DNA from: Acanthopleura granulata
Taxonomy: Eukaryota > Mollusca > Polyplacophora > Chitonida > Chitonidae
Assembly: GCA_016165875.1 (NCBI GenBank)
Contig: JABBOT010000005.1
Coordinates: forward strand, 29,593,943 to 29,657,942
Reading direction: 5' to 3'
Length of the DNA stretch: 64,000 nucleotides
Every line of letters starts with the position of its first letter. The first letter of the stretch is position 1. This document shows, piece after piece, positions 38,301 to 48,900 of the stretch. Position numbers and translations under genes: made by a program. A model generated the notes under the pieces. That model was not told the origin of the DNA. It worked only from the letters and a program-made list of their open reading frames with translations, and did no database searches.

Positions 38301-41300
38301 ACCACCACCCTGGCCCCAGCCTCCTGGGATACCGAGGGTGCGTACTCGTCCTGTTCGATGAACAATTCCAGCTCTAGACCTACACACGGATATACAACAT
38401 TGATGTAAACATAGAGTCCGCAGATCCCATCGCTTAGGACCTCTGTGCGCATTAACCAGTTTTAACGTTTTTTAAGGGTAACTTGTCCTCCACCAACATT
38501 GTGTGCATGTATGTAACCTAGGGGTCAAAACCGACATTCGTATACCAGCCGTCAACCAAAATGGGCGTTCCGGGTCAATAATCGCAAGACCAGTTTGCAA
38601 AAACGACAAATAGCACAAACTACCAAAGAACTAAGAAAACATTTAAAATATAAAAATTATTACGGATTAATGCAAAGAAAAGTTGTCAACAGTTTTCATT
38701 GGTGACGAAAACACGTAATGAATGCTCTGGGTAGATGAATAAAATCGATATCCAAATCGTGTACCATTTTAATACATTTAATTTACATGCCGTAAAATTC
38801 GTCCGTGACTTGCAAAAGTCCGTGATTTTTTCACATCATTCCCGTTTTTCTCCATTCTAAAAACATCGTATCAATAATGCGCTTGGCCTGTGCTGTGCTA
38901 GCTACCTTAGTTAAAAATTACAGTGACATTTTCCACAATAGCACATCACATATCCGATCTTCGCCACGATATGGCCGAGATATTGCCGATGTGGCGTTAA
39001 GCCATAATCATTCATTCATATCCGATTTGCTCTCATTAACGACAAAAAAGATGCATTCTGTACCTTGTGATATATTCTACACCCCTGCTCCGCCCTCCAC
39101 CCCCCACACTATACGCACAAAAAATTGCCTAAAGGTCTTATCACATATATATGTGTAAATTGCAAAACTAGAATGTGTACCTTTTACACATCCAGAACAA
39201 TAAACTTCATCAAGGTATACATGTAATAATTCACAATGACGCGCTTGTCGGAAAGTTGCATTTTGTCCGTATGCTCCAGAGTAACGCCAATGCATGGTGT
39301 GACATGATGGTAAATGAAAGCGTTTCTTCGTCCACCTCTTCACTTTGTTTGTTTGTTTCCACTAAACAGGTTGGGTATGCATTTTGTGTCAAGGAAAACG
39401 AATATTAAGTAGAATTGTTTAGAAGAGTTTAAACCCCTGGTAGATGTTTTCTACATGCACTTACCATACAGCGGTCCCGGATTGCTGGTTTTGAGATTCG
39501 GTGTGGGATTTGAACCGTTGACTTCAGCATTGAATGTAAAACAGTTCCCGTACTTATAGTTCACAAATGACGTGAAATTTCTGAAAGTAAAATGCACAGC
39601 ACACAGGTTAATTAATTTATGCACCATTCTATATAGCTTGACAAGCATGGAACGACAACATGACTGATAATTCAATTTATTAAGCACGTTAAGCACAATC
39701 TAACAAATAAAATGTAACCTGTCTACCTTGAAGATTACTCCCTGAAAATAATCCCATGGCCACATACAGACAGTCAAGCTATGAATGCTGGTGGGCCTTC
39801 CCCTGCACGACCGGAGAGGAAGCCAGCATGAGCTGGGCTTTAACACACAGCGATAGCGTTGATAAGAGGCATCTGCGTCTCGGAGGCCACTCAAGTATGA
39901 GATTCCGTTTACTACATACCTGAATCGGAAATTTCGAAAAAATAACACAGGAACTCGTATCACTTCTCCATTAAGTTACTAGAGAATAGCACGCACGGCA
40001 TACATGGGACACATCTATAACTGCGATCGCAATTTTGCCTTAACATCAACAAACAGTTTACTCAGAAACTTTTAGCTTTTGGTACATCCTATTAAAAAAA
40101 ATGCATGCAAATTGACCTGAAGCGTAGGATATTTTTTCAGCGCTGCTAGCCAAACTTTAGAATGTGACATGGGCTGGCAAAAAGCTGTTGTGATGTGATA
40201 ATATAAACCCCAATACCGTGGTGAACAGGAGTAGCCCTGCCATTTACATCCCATGATGAAATCGCGTTTCTGGTGCCCTAACATGGACACTTCCTCTGGG
40301 TTCATCGTGGCCACGATATCTGACACCATGTCCATGGCCCTGTGCTGTGAGGACTTTTTCTTGTAGAAGGAATCAGCATTGTCATCTCCCAGAAACTCCC
40401 ACTGGTTGTACGATGTGTTGGAAATCATCGAGGTGAAATTAGTCCCTGTCTCTTAAAAACAAAATGAGCAAAATACGATATTTAATACGTCGACTATATC
40501 GGCCATTCTCCGAGTCGGTATTAATTATATATCTTAGGGACCATTCAGCGCGCAGTGAATTTGACACTATTTTCTCGGAGTGTTAGATGTATAGTCTCGC
40601 AAAGGTACGTACGATAGAATTCAGTTTAAATCACGGTTAGTTTCTCTGGTCGTACTTTAGATACGTATTTCTGGAATATCGTTGCACACTTTTGTTCAAT
40701 TAACTGTTTTTTTGTTTTGTTTCTGTTCTCGTTGTTCTTAATTGTGCCAACAGTAATGTGTTTGATTAAGTGTTAGATGAATTACATATAATCACTGGTA
40801 TCTATTAACACTAAAGTGTCCCATTTTGGGAATAGCATATACAATACTCACGCACTGTACCATTGACAGTTCTTCTCCTGCGTCGTAGCGTTCGAGGTGT
40901 TGAACTAGGCGGACCGTTGTTCCCAGCAGTGGGGCTTGAGCTGAACACAGTGGCGCTTCCGGCTGTACTAGGACCAGAAGTCCATTGAGGCCCCATTCCT
41001 GGCTGCCCTGTTCCAGATGGTGGGTTCGTCTGTGGGGAATCTGTCTGCTCTCCTCCCCCGACCCCGGCCCCCCCAGGTTCCTGAGATGCCCAGGGTCCCT
41101 CAGATCCCTCCGGCCCCTCTGGGTTCATAGTTTCTGATACGTAGTAGTAAGGCGTTGAGTCAGTCCCGTAGGGGCCTTTGGCAGAAACGTATTGACAACT
41201 GATGTTAGAAGTTGTTACTCAGTTATACTCCATCTAAGGGTACAACAGCGACGACAATGCAAATGGCCACACGTAACAGGAGAAATCGATCAGAGAGGTT

Positions 41301-44300
41301 TCATTCTAACTGTTCATGTAAATGCATAAAAGAACAATGCACATCCTCCTAACGCCATGGCTTTTACAGAATTAGTTTTAAAAATGCACCGACGTTAATT
41401 GCAATTTGTTAGACATCATTGTTCAAGAATTGCTCAAAATGCTGTGTTGTCATTATATTTAAGTAATAATCATATGAAAATCATATGGAAACGATGACAT
41501 TTATGCACCTAGAACACTCCCTGCGTCTCTCCCGTTTCAGTAAAAACCGTTAACTGATTCTCTTGACACAACTGAGGTCCACCAAAGTCCTTACTTTTAT
41601 TGGTTTCCGTATTTTTTTCTTTTTGGTGGTTTAATTGTGAGGAAGGCTATTTTGGTAATTGGACTTGTAACTACTGAATTGACACGTCCATATCCGGGTT
41701 TCACAGATGTCGTTATTAGTTTCACCAAACCATGTCTGAAACAACGCCCGACAGGGCATGAGGTTATAATCACCGGCTTTGTACAATTGGTCAGGTCGAG
41801 GTTTGATTGTTAACAGGGGTAGTCACAAGTAAACAAAGGAAACACCCAGCTGTCCTCTTGATTGTCTTATGCATCACCCTTCGGCTATTATTGTTGTTTG
41901 TGTGTAGCATGTTTGGACTTTAACAACAGTCTCTAACTTTTGTTTTGTTCGCCGTCAGTATGTTTGCTTTCCTTATGTGTGTGATAACTATGTACAATGC
42001 AGTTTGTTGTTAATATGGGTCTGTGATGAATCAAATTGCAGAACTGAATCAGCCCTGTCGCCCAGTTTCCACTTTCTTTCTTTCTCTGTGTTAGAATAAT
42101 ATGCCACCGAGTACCCGAGATAACAACCCACAAGTAGTCGTTTAAGGCCATTATTGTGCTATCGTTCCATCACCGAAGGAATGGCGAAGGGATGAAACGC
42201 TGAACGAAGCGATGGACTAAAACACCAAGCTACGGAAAAATTTAACGAAACAATGTGACGATATTGAGAACCTATTGGACGATGCTAGCTGATTTTCATT
42301 GCTTTGCATTGTCGTTCAATCAGTTAAACGTAATATTGTTGTATGACTGCGCTCTGCGGTTCTTTTTCCTCGCAGTATCGTTCCATCGATTCGTTCCGTC
42401 GTTCCATGGATGACAGGATGATGGCCTTAACCGGCTTCCAAACACAACCTTTTAGCTGGCCTGTTTGTCGGACATTTTTGGACAATAATCCTCTTACTTG
42501 GAAAAGAACGTGATGATGTATTTCCTGTGAAGCACAATGTCCTAATGACACACACATAATACAGGGGTTTACGCACGCCCTGGATTGTGTTTGTGTAATA
42601 TGAAGTCATTGTTAATGGTCACGAGCCGTTCCAATTTTCACATTTACCCTATGGACGCGCCTAGTGAAGATCCATCGATGCGTTTCACTTAGTAACCTTT
42701 TCAAACCATCAGAGTAACGATTTAATATATTTACTTTGAGTACCATTTTTAACATATTTTTTATTAAGTACCATGGACTTTCAATTGGCCTTTATGGTCC
42801 AAAAGACGTGTAAATAGCACTGAATATTTTATAGAAAGTAGCAAGGAGAATGCTGTTTGACGTGACTGACGTTTCCTGCATTTTAGTCACATTTACCCCG
42901 GCTGCCCCCCGGTGCCGGAGGATCTTACCTAGACCCAGATGCCTCAATCCTTGATATCACAATCCTAGATCTCACAACCATGTATCTTACATTTAAAGAT
43001 CCCAAAATTCAACATCTTATCACGATACATCTACTAATCAAAAATTCCACTGTCACAGATCTTATCAATCGTACACTCCAAAATCATGGCTTTTGTCATC
43101 TTAAACCTTAAATCATCGATCTGAAGTCATTTTTCGCTCAGACATAGAACTGGCGACACTAAATGTTCTCATAATTATTGATCTCACCCTAATACATCTA
43201 GAAGCCTATGGCTTACTGTGTAAGCAAGTAAAATAAGTACGTTTGAAACAATTAACACCCGTCACGATAATATACCTGTCAGTATTAAACCTTTCAACAC
43301 TAAATCAGAACTCAATGGCGTATTTCACAAAAACAATAAGTTTAAGAAGTTTTGCGAGTGTTCGCTGATTAGCTCATTTCCCTTTGTTATATTTATTAAT
43401 ATTTCGTCACTTTATCTAATTTGCAAACAGTTGGACCGCTGGAAAAAAGGACAGACACCTAGATAGCAAATTCTCACGTAACTATCAGTCCTGTGTTTCA
43501 CGCCTGCATTTTCACCTGACCTTGAGTGTAAGAAAATTATGTCCATCACACGAGCCATTCTGTCCTCGTTTTTGATTATAATTTCGCATTGCAAGTGTAC
43601 TGAAAATAGTGCAACAGTCTCGTGAATTTGACTGGTAAGCTACTTTGCTGCTGAACAATTACTTGCAGCGTAACACGATAATGTTAGATGGTATTTTGTT
43701 AAGAGAGAAAATTGCCTGTTTAAAGATATAGATGTGTTCCTGTTGGACACATTTAAATAAACATGTTGGCATTGTGTTGCAGCTGCCCTACCTGTGAAGG
43801 TCTGCCAGCAACCTGCGGGTGGTGGTGGGTTCTGATCCGTTTCCTTCCGCCATAATGCTGGTCGCCGTTGTAGAAGTGAAATATTCTTGAGTACGGCGTA
43901 CAACACCAATTAAATAAATAAATAAATAAATTGTTTTGCAGTTTGTCAGACCATGAAGGTTGAATAAGCTTAGGGACGGGAGGAGTCAGACTGACCTGGT
44001 CCTGAAAACATCTCCTCCGATGATTCTTCGCTGTGGTCAAAGGGCATCATGCTGTGGTGTGCTGATAGATACAGAATGTCCTCCGAGCCGTCGTCCTGAA
44101 GGCGACGAAAAGCCTCCGCGTACTTGCTGCGTTCAAGTAGGCTATGCCGAAGCGGATTTAAGTTGCAGATAGTTACGCTCGGAAAGTCCAGTTCTGGAGA
44201 AAACGCCAGAGTCATGCCAACTTCACTGGGATATTTCAGGTATTTTATAATCAGTTTTGAGCACTGGAATGACATGTACGCAGTTAGGCACAGGCTGACG

Positions 44301-44500
44301 AAAATCCAAACCACCTTTTTTCCTGGCGATCCGGCTTTATACACGTGAGATACAGGCGTGAAACTGGTGTCACTGCAGAAGTCTTGGAAGCGACCCTTCA
44401 AAGAGTTTCGGCTTTTCTCGTACTCCTTCAGATCAGATTCGGAGACGAATGAAATGTTGGTAGGCGTTCTGCTCAAACTTCGTTTCCGTGTTTTATCCAT
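32337..44500 (-). CDS. DEG/ENaC-family sodium channel subunit (channel B)
   Basis: This is a second plasma-membrane DEG/ENaC subunit, paralogous to channel A and convergent with it. Eleven minus-strand exons give 672 aa: 43996-44500, 40852-41175, 40217-40445, 39465-39580, 38216-38379, 35591-35798, 34734-34812, 34125-34182, 33474-33541, 32960-33038 and 32337-32525. TM1 lies at about 63-85, followed by FPSVTICNLN (106-115). The extracellular domain shows GCKWQGYSCSPR, KYGNCFTFN, LELFIEQDEYAP, FPEDEGFTVSPG, a thumb with CMKSCYQ and RCDCGLAAYPLP, CDEACPLPC, NAVWPG and FYQELNYQLIEQ. TM2 is SDLGGQLGLWLGVSILALG with selectivity filter GVS. The cytoplasmic tail is short, about 40 residues. Exon 2 is an unusual Pro/Gly/Ser-rich insert ending in RRRRR. 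The acceptor of exon 2 (CTGCCAAAG at 41,176) has a weak pyrimidine tract and is the least certain boundary. Confidence 0.94.
34608..34714 (-). mobile_element. SINE fragment beside a channel B splice donor
   Basis: This is an internal SINE piece (CTGCTGGCAGATAATCCCAC, then GGAAGCCAGCATGAGCTGGA, then CACAGCGACCA). It ends about 20 bases from the donor of the channel B exon 34,734-34,812. Confidence 0.8.
35411..35535. repeat. Two-copy 63-bp tandem duplication
   Basis: Units at about 35,411-35,472 and 35,473-35,535 share TAAATC.TCGTA.T.TACATGGAA.TGG, then ATA.A.AA.ACTTG.GAAAGA. It lies in the channel B intron just below the 208-nt exon and does not touch the splice site. Confidence 0.7.
35799..38215 (-). 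other. Channel B intron, 2.4 kb
   Basis: This intron lies between the 164-nt and 208-nt exons. I see no exon in it; the flanking exons join in phase 0. A short degraded SINE tail (TTATTTGATTGGAGTTTTGC) lies at about 37,219-37,262. Confidence 0.6.
38518..38660 (+). repeat. Dispersed 140-bp repeat, copy 1
   Basis: It contains TTCGTATACCAGCCGTCAAC, then GCGTTCCGGGTCAATAATCG and CAAGACCAG. A second copy of about 90 percent identity and the same orientation lies at 60,782-60,923 in a DUOX intron. It is unrelated to the SINE and shows no terminal structure that I can define. Confidence 0.85.
38965..39020 (+). repeat. Dispersed repeat 3' end with ATTC tail, copy 1
   Basis: GATATGGCCGAGATATTGCC, then TGGCGTTAAGCCATAATCAT, ends in CATTCATTCAT. 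A second copy lies at 47,364-47,420. The fixed 3' end followed by a short tandem tail suggests a second SINE family, different from the AAATA-tailed one. Confidence 0.7.
39780..39900 (-). mobile_element. SINE fragment in channel B intron
   Basis: An internal and head-side SINE piece (GCTGGTGGGCCTTCCCCTGC, then GAGGAAGCCAGCATGAGCTG, then CACAGCGATAGCG and GGAGGCC). The tail side is absent. Confidence 0.8.
41176..43995 (-). other. Channel B intron 1, 2.8 kb
   Basis: This intron lies between exon 1 and the cassette exon. No further exon is supported. It has a SINE at its upstream end and a quasi-periodic stretch near 42,935-43,200 in which GATCTCACA, CATCTTATCA and similar short motifs recur without a clean period. 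Confidence 0.6.
43783..43931 (+). mobile_element. SINE 3' half with (AAAT)n tail
   Basis: The sequence runs from GTGAAGGTCTGCCAGCAACC through TTCCGCCATAATGCTGGTCG and GAGTACGGCGTACAACACCA to a tail of five AAAT units. It is antisense to channel B and ends 64 bases from the donor of exon 1. Confidence 0.88.
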
Positions 44501-45996
44501 AATTTCGATGGTCTAAATAAACACTACCAGGATTCTTCGCTGGCTATCTCACAGCAGTCAGTTTTTCATAATGCCTGTCAGTACTGGGCATCTCCTAGCT
44601 CACTGGATCTAACATTAATTGATGTAAGCTACTGCCATGGTACCACTGGCGATAACTGGCAAACACGGCTTTGTTCCATCCGTCGGAACCAATTTTATCT
44701 GTTCTCCCACCTGTGCCTAATTTCCAAAATCGATCCTGACAGCAAATGAATCGGTGGCGTTACGCGATGAGACAAAGACAAACACTCGGCGTGTTGTGCG
44801 TGGTATTTACTAACTTTTCAATAAACCATAACATAGCAAATGGATGTGGAATATACAGAAAGTGTTGCTAGGACTACCGTGTAAACAACGCCCAATTACG
44901 GAAGTAGTTCCGGTGAAGAAAGGCTGAAGCTTTCTAGTCACGCTAGTGTGATTAGATTGAGATATGAGCAACCGGTACCCATCTTACAGATCACCGGACA
45001 CACACTCACTCCCCTCCCAACCTCACACACCCTCCTAAACACTCCCACCACACCTCCACCACCACCCTCAAACAGGTCACATTTCGCGATCTCATTTCTG
45101 TTCACAAAAATATGAAACCATCACCAGCTTTCCCTGCAACCAGAATTCAACAGAGTTACAATAATTTATGATGAGCCATGTTTCCGTAATTCTTGTTGAG
45201 CCACGAAAACGTTATTTGTGGTGAGCCATGATGACGTATCGAAGCATCGTCCTTATCGCAAGAACCATCTAGTGTATACCCCGTGGTGATATACCCACGA
45301 TACAATAAAAATGATATGTATTTATCGTGGATTTTCACGATAACCACTCTACTACGGAACCGTAAAAGTGTCATGATGCAAATGAAAAATATCGGTAATA
45401 AAAATAAAAAATAAACACAGTATTTAAATTTCCCCGTTTTTTTATAAGTCGTGCGCACAACATTTTCACTAAGTCGTGCTCTCGAGATAATTAAGAAATG
45501 AAAACGCATAGTTTTCTCGTGAGCAAGGCTCAGTAAAGACCTTGCGTGCCCACGACATAATGAAATAAGCACGAAATATTTATTATGTCGTGCGAACGGC
45601 ATCTTTGCTAAGTTGAGAGCACGACATAACAATTATCTCGTATTCTCGACATATTTATTATGTCGTGAGCACGAGATAACTGTGCGTTTTTTTTGGTCAG
45701 TCATCTCGAGAGCACGACTTAGAGGAGATGTGTGCACGATCGACTTATTTAAGAAAACACACACATACAAGGGAAAATTTAAATGCTGTGTTTGTTTTTT
45801 TTTTAATACCAATATTTTTCTTTTGCATCATGTCACTTTTACGGCTCCGTACTCGACAGAGGTGATAAGTGATAAAAATGACACGAGCTACATCTGGCGA
45901 CAATTCGGAATATGGAATTCGTTATCAGTGGCCACGTGATCTGCTGAATTTGCCTGAAGGAATCTATTCGCACAAACCACAACCAAGAGGTCAACC
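44501..45996. promoter_or_regulatory. Divergent spacer between channel B and the FG-GAP gene
   Basis: This 1.5 kb spacer lies between the start codons of channel B (minus) and the FG-GAP gene (plus), so it should hold both promoters. It contains a C-rich tract of CACACTC/CCCTCC type (about 44,998-45,075) and a large foldback element (45,340-45,870). No exon is visible. Confidence 0.55.
45340..45870. mobile_element. Large foldback (inverted-repeat) element
   Basis: The left arm, about 45,340-45,515, and right arm, about 45,690-45,870, are imperfect reverse complements over roughly 170 bp. Matching blocks include CCGTAAAAGTG.CATGATGCAAA, AACACAG.ATTTAAATTT and AAGTCGTGCTCTCGAGAT. The loop of about 175 bp also repeats short palindromes such as GTCGTG/CACGAC and CTCGTGAGCACGAG. 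No transposase frame is present, so this is a non-autonomous element (MITE or foldback type). The right arm ends about 125 bases before the FG-GAP start codon. Confidence 0.85.
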
Positions 45997-48900
45997 ATGG
46001 CTGGAAGTGTTCTGCAATGCCTCGGTCTGGCTGTCCTTACTTTCCTCGGCACAACAAACTCTCAGACTCCCAGACTCCTAGGGAAAATATCAGCAAAGCA
46101 CCCAGGATTTTTATCATTATTCAAAAATGATCCAACAAATCCTCAACCGGCGTCTCGATACACGCTGCTGGCAGCGAGTTTCGACGGAATTCCTTTCTCC
46201 AAGGATTATGTTTTTGGTGTGCCGAGGGTAGGTACTATTCTGGGCAGTCTGGCTGGTGCATCTGCTAAAACACTCACGGAACAGGTTACTTGGCCCAACG
46301 ATGTTTCCGGTGTGCCGGGTGAGTAGTCTACGTGAACGTTATCGTTAACAAATTCCTGTTACCAGCAGACGAGTTTGGCTTGAATTTTATTACACGTCTT
46401 GATGTAGGCACAATGTGCCTGTCAGCAACTTCACAGAAAATGCTACACACTAACTTGCAGGCAATTTCGTGCACAGCGTGACCTTGAACGAAATCTAAAC
46501 AGCTGTCTGTCACATTTTGGTGGTGATCTGCATAGGGATAAGGATTCAGGAATTATTTAACTTATACATCATAGCCATAGACGATACATATACAGATTTT
46601 TATGTTATCATGTAATTGTGCCCAGGAGAGTATTGGCCCTTTGTTGGAATTCCCATACTGGCACGGGCGGCCGCGCTGCAGTGGTAGAAATTGTAGTGGA
46701 GTTGTGTTTACATTTACTGAAGTGTAGTTTCTATTTGTAAGTGAAAGACCTCACAAGAATGTAGCAATGGAAAGTAAAAAGGCTTGACAGGATTTTTAAC
46801 ACTAAAAACTGTATTTGAAAATACCTTCACTGATTTTTAAGTGTTTTTCAATTTTTTGTATAAAATTAAATGTAGTCAACTGTTTTGATTGTATGGTGGA
46901 TTTTATGGACCTTATTGATAACAGAGAATTTTAAGGTCATATTAGCTGTTCCATGCACATTTTACAGGAGTACGGTTTACAAGAACTTTATTCGGAGATG
47001 AATATAAAGGTGTATAACAAGTATTGTGACGTCACTGTTGGGGGACATTATCTGTATGGCCCATAAAACCCAAAATACAAGCAAAACACTTGACTGCATT
47101 TAATTTGGTGTAAACAAATGTTTAAAAGTCAGTGAAGGTATTTTTGTGGTACAGCTTTTAATGGTACTTTTACTCATCGTCTCTTCATTTTTCCTGTTCT
47201 TCTGTTGTTTTTTTTTTTGTTTGTTTTTTTTTTTGTTTGTTTTTTTTTTTTTCATTTAACGAAGTGTTCACTATATAATCCGCAAGTATTAATATTCAAC
47301 ATATCTCTCAACAACGTGACAACGTTACATTGTTGACTTATTTAGACACGATATAAATTGCCACTATATGGCTGAAACATTGCCAATGTATGACGTTAAC
47401 CTATAATCATTCATTCATTTAGTTTTGTATACACGATTCAACTTCATTTTACGCTTCACTGTTTTATGACAGAAAAGGTTTTCGGCCCTAACATGGTCGC
47501 CATCCCGGACGGATTCCTGGTTCCCTTCAAAAAGAAAGGTTCCATCAGCATTCTGAACATCACATCTGATCCAGCTCAGGGGCCGTATAAAATTTCTGAT
47601 GACGATGGAAAGACTGAGTGGTTCTATCACAAAGTGATTTGGAAAGACATGGACAGAGATGGGCTCTTAGATGCTGTCACGTGCAGGGCAACCTCAAAGG
47701 ATCTTGGTGTGTTTGATTCAATCATTTAAACTAGACTTCAGGAAGTATTAATAGATAATGTGATTGTGGAAAAAATGAAATAATTCCATATCAGTTCATT
47801 CCATTTGTTAGATTTATAAATATCTCATCGCTTTGCTTAATTTGATAAAGCAATAAACATGTACATTTCGGCCAATCTTTACAAGCGTTTCTGAGACCAA
47901 AGGTCCAACATTTTTCTGGTTGGATAATATAACCGCCTTGTGTAAATGTCATATGCTGTTATGATTAGTATGGAACATAAATCAGCTCACTTAAATCATA
48001 TTTGTGTCACCCTACTTTAAAGGGTTAGCTAAAATGGACATGGCACTCCAGGGCGTTTACACTTCACATTTTTGGTTTTGGGTCACAAATATCCACTGAT
48101 GGTACGAATTTTTGTCATCCAGGCCGATTTGAGGGCCAGTTGCTGTGGTATAAAAATCCCGGTGCGCCGTTTTTCCAGACTACGTGGACCCCACACGTGA
48201 TTGCCAGTGGCCCTGATGTGTACCTGACTCCAGCCAGGCTTCCTGTTCCCGGAGGGGAACTGGACACAATTCTGATACCTGGTTATTTCTTCCGGCGTCT
48301 TTCCGTATACTGGATAGAGTCAAATGGCACGTGGACAAATCCAGATGTGGTAATGGCTGCATGAAATATAATTTAGATCATTAAAACCAGAAACGTTACA
48401 TGCATACTGGAGCCTATGCATTCAAACATAGCAGCTATATATACGTCCAAATTAGTTAAGATTTTTTCACTACCGGGGTACTGAAGACTTGAGTGTACTT
48501 ATTTATTAAAAATAAATCCATTGCAATCGATGGTTAATTCCATGTTCGTCCACATATCTGTACAGATAACTGATCTCCTTGAGGGCAAACTTCATTGTGT
48601 ACGTCTAAAGTTAAACTATCTGTGAACATTGAAATACAGTAAAATAACTAATATTGTTTGGGGACCATTCATTGAATATTTTGAATCCCACAAGGTTAAA
48701 TCTCGTGTGATCGATGACAACTTTGAAATCGGTCCCTTTTTTGACGTTCAACTGGCTGACGTAAATGGTGACGGGAAGGATGACTTGCTGGCGACCAGTA
48801 GCAATGATCGCAATGGCTCGCTCATTGTGTACGAGTTTCCCGACGATTTCAGGTCAGGTTCTGGTTAATGCTGATGTCACACCTTCACGATATACTAGGA

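Noticed and set aside
45156..45939. Frames of 158 (minus) and 108 (plus) codons near 45.2-45.9 kb with similar peptides
   Set aside because: They arise from the two arms of the foldback element, which is why their translations resemble each other; there is no gene context.
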